Under the pieces are notes generated by a model. It saw nothing but the letters and a program-made list of their open reading frames with translations. It was not told the origin of the DNA and did no database searches. Below are positions 10,301-21,753 of a stretch of 39,548 nucleotides of DNA, in pieces. This DNA is from Biscogniauxia marginata (lineage: Eukaryota; Ascomycota; Sordariomycetes; Xylariales; Xylariaceae), in the NCBI GenBank assembly GCA_022695795.1, contig MU404242.1, positions 1 through 39,548 of the forward strand. Direction: 5' to 3'. Position 1 is the first letter of the stretch. Every line of letters begins with the position of its first letter. The position numbers and the translations under genes were made by a program.

Positions 10301-13300
10301 CGAAAACCAGGCATACACTAGATAAAATGAAGCGCCAGTGTACAGCTAAGCGAACCGCCTCTCTGGTACGAAATATCCAATCGCGGACGACCCCCAGCGT
10401 CGTACGGCACATGTCATGGTTGAAATTTTTCATATGGTATGCTGGATGTCACACAGTCCCGTGATGTCGATATTAGACCCTATGTGCAGCTTTTTACAGC
10501 CTTTGCACAATGACGGGCATTGCATGAGGGGTTATAGTGTCTTGGGAGCATGTGGTTGATATTGACGTACGTACACGCCTAGACTTGGCGTGAAGCTAGC
10601 TCGAGCCTATATAACTGGCACTTATTACATTACTGCCACTTGCCGTGCTTCCGATTGCGTGATAGCTGAGAGGCATGGGCATAATAACCGTATTATAGCG
10701 GCGAAGCTCTACCAAGCTCGCACTTCTAAAAAGTAGTTGCATAACCACGGGCCGGCCCCATCATCCACGGTCGAGCAGGGTTGGGATGTAACATGAAAAG
10801 CCTTGTCCATTTCGTCCGTCTCCTGTGGACGACTAATGTACGAAATCTGTAACGGTGTAGATCATCCAACCAATGGCGGAACCCTCACATCGGGGAACTA
10901 CCACAAGCATCTTAGCCCTACCAGAGGGTGCAGGTGACAGGAGCATGCATTGTAACCCTAGCGGCACAGACTAGAAGACCTTTTTATATAAAAAACGTGA
11001 TTTGATAGCGTTGATAGCGTTGATTAGAAAAAAAGAGCACATGATCATATGTATAGAATAGACTGATATACAGTGTTCCTTGCAGAAGCAACACTGGACG
11101 ATAAGTTGTGGTTGAAATAGACGAACTGCCACCGTATCACGATAACCCAACTTGTAGAAGATGTCACGAGTCGGGAAATCTTCTGTAGAGATGCGATATG
11201 GATATATATATCTATTCTGTACTTCATATTCCCCTTGATCAGTGCCCGCCCTGTTGTAGGTCACGTACGGTATCTAAAGTAGAAAGCAACCTATAGATAC
11301 TCGGTCATCTCCATGGAATACGTGATCATGCTGGACCGCCTATTTACACGGCTAAGGGGGCTTCCACCACATCATAACGCCGTCATCAAAACGGTAGCGG
11401 CTGGATTAGCACCTTCACAGAGTTGCCACAAAGGGGGATCATATACGACGTATAGGCACGGCTTGGCACTATATTGTATCCATATAGTATTAAACAAATA
11501 CTAAACTACCTAACAAGTGTATTAATTGATAGCTCTTACGGACTCCAAGGAATTTTCTCCTGTGACATTGGCTTGTTAAACTAGCCGCTATCATTTTACT
11601 ACTGCTATGGTTCGTTGATAATTCCATGTTAATATCTTGTATTATAACTACATACGGTGGGATGCCTCTACATTATTGGGTTCATGTGGTTAGATATATT
11701 CGGAATGCTTCGAAACCTTTGGCTAAACCCGGCTGTCCCTGTCAATATTAGATGTTCCTGCTCTGAAGGCAATTTTGCAGCCTTTAGATAGAAGTCAAAG
11801 CTACGTTTCTTCAACGGGAAGCAGATCACCGGCGTTAAATTCGTCTCATGAGAGCTCATTGGGCAATAGGTTTCCCAGCCTCGAATCAAGAAATTACTGT
11901 AAAGAACCGAGTGGTCGGTCAGTTAGAACCGCAATCACAAATTATAGATGCCAGTATAAAGATAATTCAAGTGCCTCGGTAGTATATACAGTTGTCTTAA
12001 TAAGTGTGCTACTATTCGTAAACCCTTAGAACTGATTAACTTACTTTACAGCTTAACTGATCATTCCTCATAAACTTGTATGATCTTCATCGGCCTATAA
12101 GTATATCGAAGAACTGCAGATCATAAGATAAGGATGGCACTCACTCGAGTACCTAGGCAGTGCTGAGACGATACTGCGTCAAGTAGCGAACCCAACTTAA
12201 TACGAACCTGCTAGCTAGGAGATTTATGCTACCTACCTAGGTATGTAGCTATCCGTGTCAGCCGAAAAGGCAACGTAAATCAGCTGTGCCTTGCTGTTCA
12301 TAAAACTATAATACAAGAGAGTTGCATTAATACAAAGACTATTATGAGATCCACCTACCTATTATCCCGGGATAGTTGAGGTCTATTAACAACCTTGAAG
12401 AAAAAAATATGTAAGGAGAATCATTCATATACCTGAGATGCTTTAACCGAAATATCCAATGAAACGGTCAGGTAGTATTTTTCTTTTCTTTTTATTTGCT
12501 TACCTATTTGGAAGATCGCGTTCCATGTGCGTAATCTGTGGCCACTTACTTGAAGATCTGATGGCGGGGCCCCGCTGTAGGGAGCTATGACCACTCGGGC
12601 GGGTATCTCAGGATTTCGGGCCGATCGGTCGGCGACTCGGAGGTCTCCACTAAAGATACCGTGTAAGCCCCGAAGCCGACGGCACTTGGACTCTACCTAC
12701 CTTCTACAACTTCCGTACTACTGTCTCGTCACTCTACCCATACACCAAGCGGTCTTATATGTACCTCACTATATAGTATCTCATGGCACGGCTTGAGAAA
12801 ATAATATCATACATAGTCTTTCCTTCGTTTGTCAAAAATTCGTGATGGTTTCAGAAGAAAGGACATCTGAACCACACACCAGACGCTACGAGTCCAGTAG
12901 AGTAGTTCTTCTTGTTATCCAAACCACTACGGCTATACGTAGATCCTATGCGTTAAAAATCGAATGTGGGAGTTAACTATAATGGAGGAAATCTAGTTCT
13001 GAAGCTTTACTTTACAACAGACTGAGGAAGAGAACAATATCGATTATTGGCCCCAGCCGACCATAACAAGTATAGTCCCTGGAGACTACTTGTCCGCTAC
13101 CGTGTGGTAACAGAATTCCATTGAATATCAGGAGATTTTAGACAACCATATTCTGCAACAAATTCTGAATTCTGTACTCAAGTGGCATTCTAACGGGGGT
13201 AGGGGGTGATGTTGAATACAGCTTCAATGTACTCTTCTATCGTTTTCGCCTTGGTGACCCAAAAAAACATGATCATATAATCTATTAATCCTAGCAAGAC

Positions 13301-15506
13301 CACTCCAATCCTTCTCCTCGAGTAAAATAGAATGTCCGGGAATGTACCCGAATGCTCGCCCTAACCCCCATCCCCCCAACCTTTTGCGAATTAATACAGA
13401 TGGACCGGTTTCTATTATAAGGTCCTCCGGGCGTCGGCTAGATGGAAGGATAAGATGTCCCCACACTCTCCGTAGTAAGGTAAATATACTTTACGGGGTC
13501 ACTTGGGAGCTTGACGCTATATGGAACGAGAAAAGCCCGCTGGAGTAAGAGGTAAAGATGCTGGACTAGAAGCGCAACGCTGGAGCAGCCTTGAGTACCT
13601 ATATTACTGACGCTCCAAGGAAATGGGCATATAAGAGCAGATTCGAACGACTCAGTTCATTGTCACGAATGTCAATGATATCCCTGCGTATTGTCTTGCG
13701 GGGGGGTTTTTTCTGTTTGGACAAGCCCCTAAATCCAAAGCGGGAGAACGGACCGCCGTTGTGATAACATTATTATTCCCGGGACCTCAGTATCAACTAA
13801 GTAAGTACGAAACTAGGACGGCCTGAGAGATATTTCGACCGGCAATTCAGAATACGCTTTTAGGGAGTAGACTTGTCGAGAGCTCGTTGCGCTTCGCTGT
13901 ATTGGGGATATACGGCTATTTTTATATGTCAGGGGCCTGAAAGGCGTAACTCGAAGTTAGTGGGCCACGAGGACTTAGGCCCACTGTAAACTAGGCATAT
14001 AGGAATCGTCTTCGCCCCGAAGGAACCGAGGGGGAGATCTCTAGCGATCGATTCAAGCCTGATAGTAACCTTATACTCCGTCGCTCTCAGTCTGTTGTAC
14101 CTGCTGTGTCCCTTGACATAATGCGAGTCACGCAACGAGGAACTTCCAGCTCTAGCTCCGTCATCATGGCGGGAATCGATCCAAGCCCATAAAGTGGGGA
14201 ATATATGCCGCAAACATATCAGATAATATTACGGCCGGTGAAGATCTAGCTGCAGTCGAAGTATAGTCACACGAAGCTAGCTATCCAAGGGAGCTGGTTT
14301 ATAGGTGTGTAGTAAACTAAGAAGAGGCAGTGTAGATTAACTATATAACATATATAAACATGGACATGAATTGAGATGAACCAGTGTTCCATCCCTTACA
14401 GCCTACCGAGTTTGTCCAAGATAAAGCCAGCTTAACCGGGCCTTTAATTACTTAATCTCCTATAGAAACCCCGTTAAACCTGCCAAGAGGAACCACGACA
14501 ACCAATAACTTCAAAAATTTCTCTTGAATGTCTCATGCACTTATCCATCCAAGGCTATACTCGAGGGAGAGGACATGTAGAACCTATGTGAAAGTGCCTT
14601 GGCACATGCTTCTCATGGACGGAAAGGGTACGAAAGCATCACTCAACCTACGCACGAAAACTAACTAGCCTAGTTCTGTCTACCTGAAAGTATATATTCC
14701 AGAGGTCTCTCCACGTCGAGTTCTATCCCGAGATGGCCCACAGCAGTAGGCCCGGCATTGCGTAAAAGGTAATTACAATCCCTACGGGACTACCCAGGGT
14801 CTAGTATCTTCGTAATATGGCAACAAACAGTTTCCATCAGCTGCTCTGTACTCTGCGCCCCCGTACCGGTAAAGCATCGAACATGATCAGGTCTTAGGCC
14901 CTTGTTTTGATATCATGGAATGAGCTGTAGGTCACAACACCGTTCAGGGGTATTGTAGTCTAAGCAGATTAAACACACTATTACACATGCACATTCTTCT
15001 ATAGCCTAATATGGGGAGGAACACGCGTGCAAGTCAGACACCGCGAGCGAGCGGAACAAGCCTCTAACCCCTGCTGTTGCTCGGCTTAGATGTATATTAT
15101 GATCAACTGCTTACTACGCTCAGGTAGGGACATTAGTGATATCAACAGCATATACAATGCTCGAAATTTACATGCTAAAATTCAACATTGGTGAACCATT
15201 GTTACATAATATCTTCTGGTACGATTGAGCCCGAGGAGCAAGCAACACGGCAGAGTTTGCACCTACTAATATCGAAAAGGGGCAGTTTCTAGGACACAGT
15301 TTCCAGGACATAAGCTGAGCCGATACGGGAGTCTAGTTAGAGGACATGATAATATTAGAGCTATCGAATATTGGATCTAGCCCGCTTCTAATGTCGAGTA
15401 CTTCAGCTCGACAATATGAATATATACGCCCCGCGGTCACCGGGGGGAATATATAAGGCACACAAATATCATGGTTTAGTGACAACCCATTCAAGAACAT
15501 GGCAAA
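10301..15506. other. gene-poor region, part 2, with patchy RIP-like composition
   Basis: No gene is supported over 5.2 kb. All six frames break often and the longest open frames are under 100 codons, several without an ATG. TpA is strikingly common in places: in the 60-base lines starting at 12001, 12181 and 13861, I counted 24 TpA against 9 ApT. That is what repeat-induced point mutation leaves in old repeats. The line at 15181 shows 4 TpA against 6 ApT, so the effect is patchy. I could not recognise any transposon protein or terminal repeats. Confidence 0.5.
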
Positions 15507-16400
15507 TCAGTCGTCGTCAGATGACTCGCTATCCTGGCCCCTGCGGCGCTTCTTGCCATTGCCACCGCCACCGCCGCCGACAGGCGGACGAGGCTCTTCG
15601 TCCTTCCGGACAAACACATAGCTGCGCGCCGCCCTCTCCTCCCCCTTCCAGGCCCCTCCGGCCTCGCCGCCGCCGCCCCTGCTCCTCACCACGCCGAGCG
15701 TCCGCGCGTGGTGGTAGCCGGGGTACGCGTCGGCCCGGAACGCGAAGCTGCGCTCGATCCGGAGCCCGCTGTGCCGCGCGAGGTCGCGGATGTTCCAGAG
15801 CGTGTAGGGCTCGCCCTCGAAGAGGGTGACGACGATGGAGCCGCCGGCCGCGAGCGAGGGCGCGGCCCGCCCGAAGAAGGACACGAGCAGCTCCTGGTTG
15901 TAGCGCACCTGCCTGTTCACGTCGGTGCTCTTGCCGCCGACGTGCGGGAAGTTGAAGATGATCCGGTCCATGATCCCGGCGCCCGGGTCCCGGCCTTTCT
16001 TGTCCACGAACGGCGCCATCTTGGTGGCGTCGACCCCGTACACGACCCTGCTGTCCTCGGCCTCGATCTTTGCGACGTTCTCCGGCGCGTGGGGGTACTT
16101 CCCCGCCAGCTCCTCGAGGTTCTTCTCCGGCACGGTGGCTGTCACGTCGGCGCAGCAGTGGTGTTCGACCAGGGAGGCGGCAAAGCTGAGGTCACCCTCG
16201 CCGACGAGCAGGATCTTGTCTTCGGGGGAGAAGGGAATGGTCGGTTCGGCATGTTGCGTGTTCTTCCGAGGCTTAGAAGTGGGCGACTGCTGGGCCCTCG
16301 CTTTATCATTCGCCTTATGGCTATTCTGCTTCTGGTTTCTGCCATTTCCACTCCTACCAGGCCTGTGAGGCTTGGGCGCGAGTTTCCGCCGCTTCACCAT
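15507..16400 (-). CDS. BMT5: BMT5-like 25S rRNA (uridine-N3) methyltransferase, 297 aa
   Basis: This is a Rossmann-type SAM-dependent methyltransferase of the DUF2431/BMT5 family; yeast Bmt5 makes m3U in 25S rRNA in the nucleolus. It is a single exon. A basic N-terminus (MVKRRKLAPKPHRPGR) suits nuclear or nucleolar targeting. The family motifs are in order: ILLVGEGDLSF at 63-73 (SAM-binding loop), FNFPHVGG at 149-156, SIVVTLFEGEPYTLWNI at about 188-204 and YPGYHHARTLG at 226-236. The C-terminal tail is Gly-rich, then KKRRR and acidic. The length fits fungal family members. Most codons after about residue 70 end in G or C, unlike the AT-rich flanks. The start has purine at -3 and G at +4. Family assignment is strong; the exact modified base is inferred from yeast. 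Confidence 0.9.
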   Translation of the reverse strand: MVKRRKLAPKPHRPGRSGNGRNQKQNSHKANDKARAQQSPTSKPRKNTQHAEPTIPFSPEDKILLVGEGDLSFAASLVEHHCCADVTATVPEKNLEELAGKYPHAPENVAKIEAEDSRVVYGVDATKMAPFVDKKGRDPGAGIMDRIIFNFPHVGGKSTDVNRQVRYNQELLVSFFGRAAPSLAAGGSIVVTLFEGEPYTLWNIRDLARHSGLRIERSFAFRADAYPGYHHARTLGVVRSRGGGGEAGGAWKGEERAARSYVFVRKDEEPRPPVGGGGGGNGKKRRRGQDSESSDDD

Positions 16401-17933
16401 GTCTACGATCGTTGTGTTACCGGCATCGCATGTTCACTTGGATAATAGTGGCAAATAAAGAAACAAAGATATAAAAGAAGAAGAAAAACTCCCCGCTATT
16501 GTGTGCTTCTACACGCGACTGACAATCGCAATTAGCTTCAGGTTTGGGGGCTTTTCTGAGGTGAGGCGCGGAGAAGCCAAGTCTACCTGAGTGTATACGT
16601 GTGGGTGGTAATGGTGGTGGTGGTGGTGCGGTGGCGAGTAAAAAAGTTGCAGAATGGGTTAACCCAGTTGCTTAAAAGGGAAATCTTAGTGGCTCTCGAC
16701 CGGGCCAACCAGCCCCGTAGGCGCGGACAATCCCACTTTCTGCGGGCGCGGGCCAGCCGCGATTAGATTCTGGGACTCTACTATACCAGATCTGGGGTAT
16801 ATTAATAGAAGGTACGTACTCTCATAGGGTCGGGCTCCCAATTGCACGTCGCCACAGCTGCACGCAACAGAAATTTCGCCAAGGCTAGCGTCGTTTTGGG
16901 TAGTCCGTCCTCCCGTAACGCGTCCCCGTTCCTGCGGATTCGCTCGGGATGATGACAATACCAATCTGTATTTGCAATGTCTCAAATCCTGGCTTCCTTC
17001 GCCCCGACTACTTTTCAATAATGGGCGTCTATGCATACATACCTCTTATTAGCCCACTTCACCTCCTATCCACCACATGGACCACTTGTAATTACGACTC
17101 TCCCAAAGTAAATAAATCACATACATTGCCGTAGACACAGGTACTAGTAGGTTATACCTATCATATCTTGGTGCATCCAGTGTAGTGTACGCTACATAGC
17201 ACGCGCTGTTTCTCGCATCCCGAAGGTGGGATCCTGTAGTCGACGTGTCAGCAGCCGAACTGGGATGGAGTAGGCAAGTTGAGTTAATAGGTAATCCGTC
17301 AGTCAGTCCTGCGCCTCATGTAAGCTGTGTATAGTACAGAAACTTCAAGTTTAAGCAGATAGATTGTATGCAGCCCAGGCATGCAACTCGTTGTATATAC
17401 TGCCGTCAGTTACTTTTACTATATATCTAGTGGACGAGGCACCTACATGTGCCTAAGGGCATGTGTCGTGAGGCTCCTCTTACACGTAGCCTAATTGGCC
17501 CCTGGCCCACTGCAGTCGGCTCGTAAAGCTAAGGTGCTTGCATGCAGGTCCACAAGCCTTTGTACTCTACGATGCGGTATAGCAGACAGCACTAGACAAT
17601 GAAATATTGGCGATGATGATGATGACAGGCATGGATGCGTTGGCGGTGTTGGTTCTCCTTTACATATGTATGTATGTACGTACATGTAGGTAGGGACCGA
17701 TTCTCATGACCACGTCTTTTAGCGCAAGGGGTTGGCTTCTGTGAGACGCTGTCACCGCGTTCTGTGCAAATCGTAGCAGATGTACTGCCCTAACGGGCCA
17801 ATTCCGGGCAGCTTCCCACGAGCAGGTAGACAGTTCAACCATCTCACAATCATGGCAGAAGCCCTTGCGAGTCCAGTCAGCTGCGTGTGCGTATTGGTAA
17901 TAATACAGGTCTTGAATCCCGAAGCTCGAATCA

Positions 17934-18257
17934 ATGGCAGTGGAGCCGTGTGAGCCGGAAACGGGTAGCGGACTAGGGGTTTCTCCGGGCCAATCAGAGC
18001 CCGCCGAAGCACGGCCCTACAGGTTTGGAGAGACAGACTTGACTGTATTGGGAAGTCTCAACTGGGGTGACTTGGTGTTTAATTGTTGCTGGCTGAGAAA
18101 ATCTCATGGCGATATTGACAAGATCCGTCAATTCGTCCCTATTCTTACAACCTTCACGACCCTCGGGGCGATACAGAGGCCGGAGCAGCTGGTTCACTTG
18201 CTTCCGCTCTTGACTTCTTCCCTAGTCGCATTCTCCGATACCCCCGTCTATTGCTAA
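17934..18257 (+). CDS. isolated 107-codon ORF, doubtful
   Basis: The ORF has a true ATG start and no intron, and ends 356 nt before the next gene. The product is acidic at the N-terminus and Leu-rich near the C-terminus (VHLLPLLTSSLV). It resembles nothing I recognise. A pyrimidine at -3 makes a weak start context. It may be a chance frame in the upstream region of the 978-aa gene. Confidence 0.2.
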   Translation: MAVEPCEPETGSGLGVSPGQSEPAEARPYRFGETDLTVLGSLNWGDLVFNCCWLRKSHGDIDKIRQFVPILTTFTTLGAIQRPEQLVHLLPLLTSSLVAFSDTPVYC

Positions 18258-18318
18258 TCCTTTTGTGTCGAAAACTTAGACGCTCCAGTTCTCACCTCCC
18301 CTTCACCCATTTGCAAGG

Positions 18319-18347
18319 CCACACACACAACACACACAACACACACT
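18319..18347. repeat. CA-rich repeat in a 5' leader
   Basis: Imperfect (CA)n with AACA interruptions, about 270 nt upstream of the ATG at 18614. Confidence 0.8.
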
Positions 18348-18600
18348 TGGACTGACCAGACTTACTACTTACTACTTCTTCCTCTCTAATTTCTCTTCTC
18401 TTCTCCCACAACTTGCACACCAGCAACTCCGATCTAGCCATCGACAACTCTCTCTATTTCTGTATCTTTTTTCTCTCTACTAATAATTTTGGTCATTTTC
18501 CTGCCATCCCTGTAATAATCCGGCCCACGAGCCTTTTGATTACACACACCTGTTATCCTTCACCCTTCACCCTTCACCCGCATTGCCAGCATACCCTTAC

Positions 18601-18681
18601 ATGGTCCATCACGATGGAGGACAACCCTCAGTCTGCCGATTCCCCGGCGCCCAGCCCTGCGAAAGGCAGGCCGGCGACTAA
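18601..18681 (+). promoter_or_regulatory. out-of-frame upstream ATG overlapping the main start
   Basis: An ATG at 18601, 13 nt before the main ATG, opens a 26-codon frame that runs through the main start and stops at 18679-18681. It has T at -3, whereas the main start has A at -3 and G at +4. Leaky scanning past it is therefore plausible. Confidence 0.4.
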
Positions 18682-21600
18682 CAAGAAGACTGCTGGAAAA
18701 GGAACCGCCAAGAAGAACGTCCGGAAACAAGTTCCTCCCAAGAGAGGCGAGGCCACTGTCAGAAGAGGTAACCGCGGCAAAGGACGAGGCCGCACCAAGT
18801 TCTACGATGACCCGCGTGTTCAAGCTGCTCACGAACGCCAAAAGGAGCTTCGCGACATATTTTCAATGGTTGCCAGTGTAGTCAAGCCGGCACTTGAAGC
18901 ATTAGCTGATATGACAATCAAGGAGGACCCGAAGGCCCACAAAGCTGTTCCGGAATATGAGATCGTCATGAACCAGCTGGACACCCAGCTCCAGGATGTC
19001 ATCCGTACCGCTGACCAGGAACTCAACACCAGAATTGCTCTTACTGCTCGCACTTACGAGCTAGACACCAAATTGACTGATAAGAAATTCCTTGTAAGTT
19101 CTCTTATTATTTCCCCCCCTCTTCCCTTCCATGTTTGATCGCATCGCTCACTCTGCGCTAGGACTCGTTCAATTACACAACAGAGGAATTCTACGATGCC
19201 GCCCTCAACCGTGTCACCATCTTAGCCGAACTTCGACGAGAAGGATGCGGTCTCAATGTAAGTTTACGCCAGCACAGGGCATCTCCACTTATTTTACTTA
19301 AAGCTTATTGTTTTTTTCTTTTTCCTTTTTTTCTTTTCTGTCATTCTGTTTTAACACTCATCATCGGACGCTTTTTTAACAAATATTCGCAGCTTGTCGA
19401 CGGGTCCTACAGTTACCAGTCAGAGCTTGACGATATCCTCACTGAGCAAGGGCCTTATGTTGTGTTTCGGGACGGGATTAAAATCCCCTACCCAAGTCTA
19501 CTAGAAGAGAAGAAGACAGCAATCAAGGGCAATCCTCGGAAAACCAAGCCCGTCACCAAGCGGAAAGCCGAGGATCAGCCCGACGGCCAACCTGACTCTA
19601 AGAAGCCCATAGCAGCCTCTGGCTCTTTCAAAGTGGATAATGGTGATGATGCTTCGACACCCCGTCCCCGACACATTGGAGGTCTACTCTCGGCTGAGAA
19701 TGTGCCGGACGGTGAACCGGAGTCGAATGCACCCTCACCCACCCCGCTTAACGAGGATAACTCTCCTATCTCGGAATCAAAAACCAGTACGACGGTGAAA
19801 AGAAAAGATATTCCGGACCTGCCTAGTGGCGCTTCTGACCCCGATGCATGGGGCGTGCGAACTGTCACTAGACGAGGTCCCAGGGCTAACAACCGACTTA
19901 TCATTCCACCTACGATTGAATGGGACGATGACGAGATAGGATTCCGTGATTCCACTAACGACTCGACTCGGAAGGCTACCCGGGCTACGAGAGGCAAGTA
20001 CTTGAACAAGCCAAATTCGCGAAATTTCCACTTAGACCGGACTATCGTCACATATGACTGCGTCGAATATGAGGATGGGGATCTAGACCAAACGGTTGTG
20101 AAGAAGCATAAACTTCATCCAAAGTATGGCTTTTTCCTGCCAGACTCCGTCAACGAATCGGAGTCGCCCAGCGAGCGTGTTGATGGCACCAGGCCTGTCA
20201 TCATTCTCACACCTAATGGTAGTACTCTTCATGCATCCCGGACCGTTAGGGCGATGAAAATGGACCATGCACTCGAAACAGATGCTAGAAAAGAAAGGCT
20301 GGCGAGTATGCTGAGCGACTACTGCGAGAAAGAAGACGTAGAGCCAGATGAGATTGTCACAGAAGAAATGCGCGAACGACAACGTCAAGCTCTTGAAAGA
20401 CTAGTCAGCACCACAGATTTAGGCGAAGACGAGTATGAGGATTTTATAGACGAAGTACCAGATGCCCAGTCTATAACGGCCAGCGAGAGACTTGCGAGAG
20501 AAGGCACTGAACACCTTCTACACGCCGCAGCCTACCTGGAGATGGATCGGCCCCTCCTCGCTCCCGCTGGCCACCGATCCTCTCGACCTTATGATGCGGT
20601 GCGGGATGTCTTTACCAATGCAGAACCCGAGCCGTCCGCTTCTATGCCTCCAGTAGAGGTTGATACGACCGGACTCTCGTGTCTTGCAGACGTGGCTGAG
20701 CATGTCTCATACAAGTATGAAAAGCCGCCTGAGCATCACCTGCTTCAGCTGGAACCGCGAGCCGAACACAGACCTGAATACCAACCCATGATGCATCTTG
20801 ACTATCGACCTGAGTTATTGGAAATACCCAGTATGGGTGACTCTTCAATGATCGATCCCCGTCTGCTTGGCCCTGCGAATCAACCACCCGTTGCTCCGCC
20901 CAATGCGTTTTTACAAACAGCATTGAACCCAACTCATTCCTTTACGCATATCGCACCAGCACCAGCTCCGGGGTTGGAAGCACCGACGCAGCCGACGACC
21001 AGGAATCCATTTACGAATCAGGGAGGTGCTAAGGGAAGCCCCGTTCTTCCACCTCTTCGGCCCTCGCGAAGAGATCGGGCAGAGACTCAGCAGTCGCCTG
21101 TCCCGCCGGTACCAGCCCAGCCCCAACCCCAAGAGTTCGGCTCTCCTCATGGCATGATCCAAACAAACTCTGGAAATTTCTATCCTCCGGCGCCTGCCCG
21201 GCCATTTCACCAGAGCTACTCTATACACGAGCCAACTCTGATGCCGGTATCAATGCAGCAAGGTGCATCCATCTCTGGACCCGGTATGATGCCTAACCAG
21301 CACCAGCCTCCGCCACCCCCTCTATCACACATCGCTCCGTATCCTATGCTGTCTCCTCCAATGCAAAGCCAAGCACAGTTGGCATCGATGCCTGCGCATA
21401 TGGGGCCCGCACCCTCCGTATCCCCTCCGAATTTGCCGATGGGGGCACCGTCGCCGGTGGGTCATAATTCACGCCATAGAACTATGCCATCAAATGGCAA
21501 TGGTTCCGGGAAGTACCGCAAAATTGCCGCAGCACCGATTCCTCACAACCGGCCTTGGCCCGCGAATGGCGGTAGCGAATTGCGCCTCGCACATTATGAC

Positions 21601-21753
21601 CACAAGGAAGCCATAAAGGACTATAGAGCGAATGAGCCGCCTCCACGTACGGGGCCCACAACAATTAGAGGTTGGAATGTCAACAACGTCTCTAAGGGTC
21701 GGAATAGAGGCGTTAAGAAGGAGGACTCGGAGGAAAAGGACTCCCCTAAGTAG
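18614..21753 (+). CDS. unrecognised basic, Pro/Gln-rich, probably nuclear protein, 978 aa
   Basis: The exons are 18614-19093, 19162-19257 and 19393-21753. Both introns are phase 0: 68 nt (GTAAGT...GCTAG) and 135 nt (GTAAGT...GCAG). The first 60 residues are Lys/Arg/Gly-rich (AKGRPATNKK, RRGNRGKGRGRTKF), typical of nuclear or nucleic-acid-binding tails. Residues of about 65-215 look like a folded helical domain (ERQKELRDIF, ELRREGCGLNLVDG, EQGPYVVFRDGIKIPYP). This may be the conserved core, since splicing preserves it across three exons. Residues of about 215-540 are charged and polar. From about 640 to 905 the protein is Pro/Gln/Met-rich and surely disordered, then a short motif IRGWNVNNVSKGRNRG precedes a Lys/Asp/Glu tail. 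I do not know the family. A chromatin or transcription-related scaffold is a guess from composition. Confidence 0.8.

Larger units (their letters stand above)
16401..18613. other. 2.2 kb divergent intergenic region upstream of BMT5 and the 978-aa gene
   Basis: It contains the BMT5 upstream region with a GGT-rich run at 16604-16628, TATGTATG/TACGTACA motifs near 17663-17695, an isolated 107-codon ORF at 17934-18257 (listed separately), and a C/A-rich leader with CACACAACACACA repeats at about 18319-18347 before the next gene. Nothing else is supported. Confidence 0.65.

Noticed and set aside
10971..11264. 97-codon minus-strand ORF
   Set aside because: Begins at GTG with no ATG nearby and ends in low-complexity sequence; no family resemblance.
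13224..13466. 80-codon minus-strand ORF (and 13929-14213)
   Set aside because: Protein-like in places, but isolated, short and unlike any transposon or gene family I know; both fall in patchily RIP-like DNA.
15708..16445. 245-codon plus-strand ORF
   Set aside because: Shadow of the GC-rich BMT5 gene on the other strand; BMT5 has the family motifs and this frame has none.
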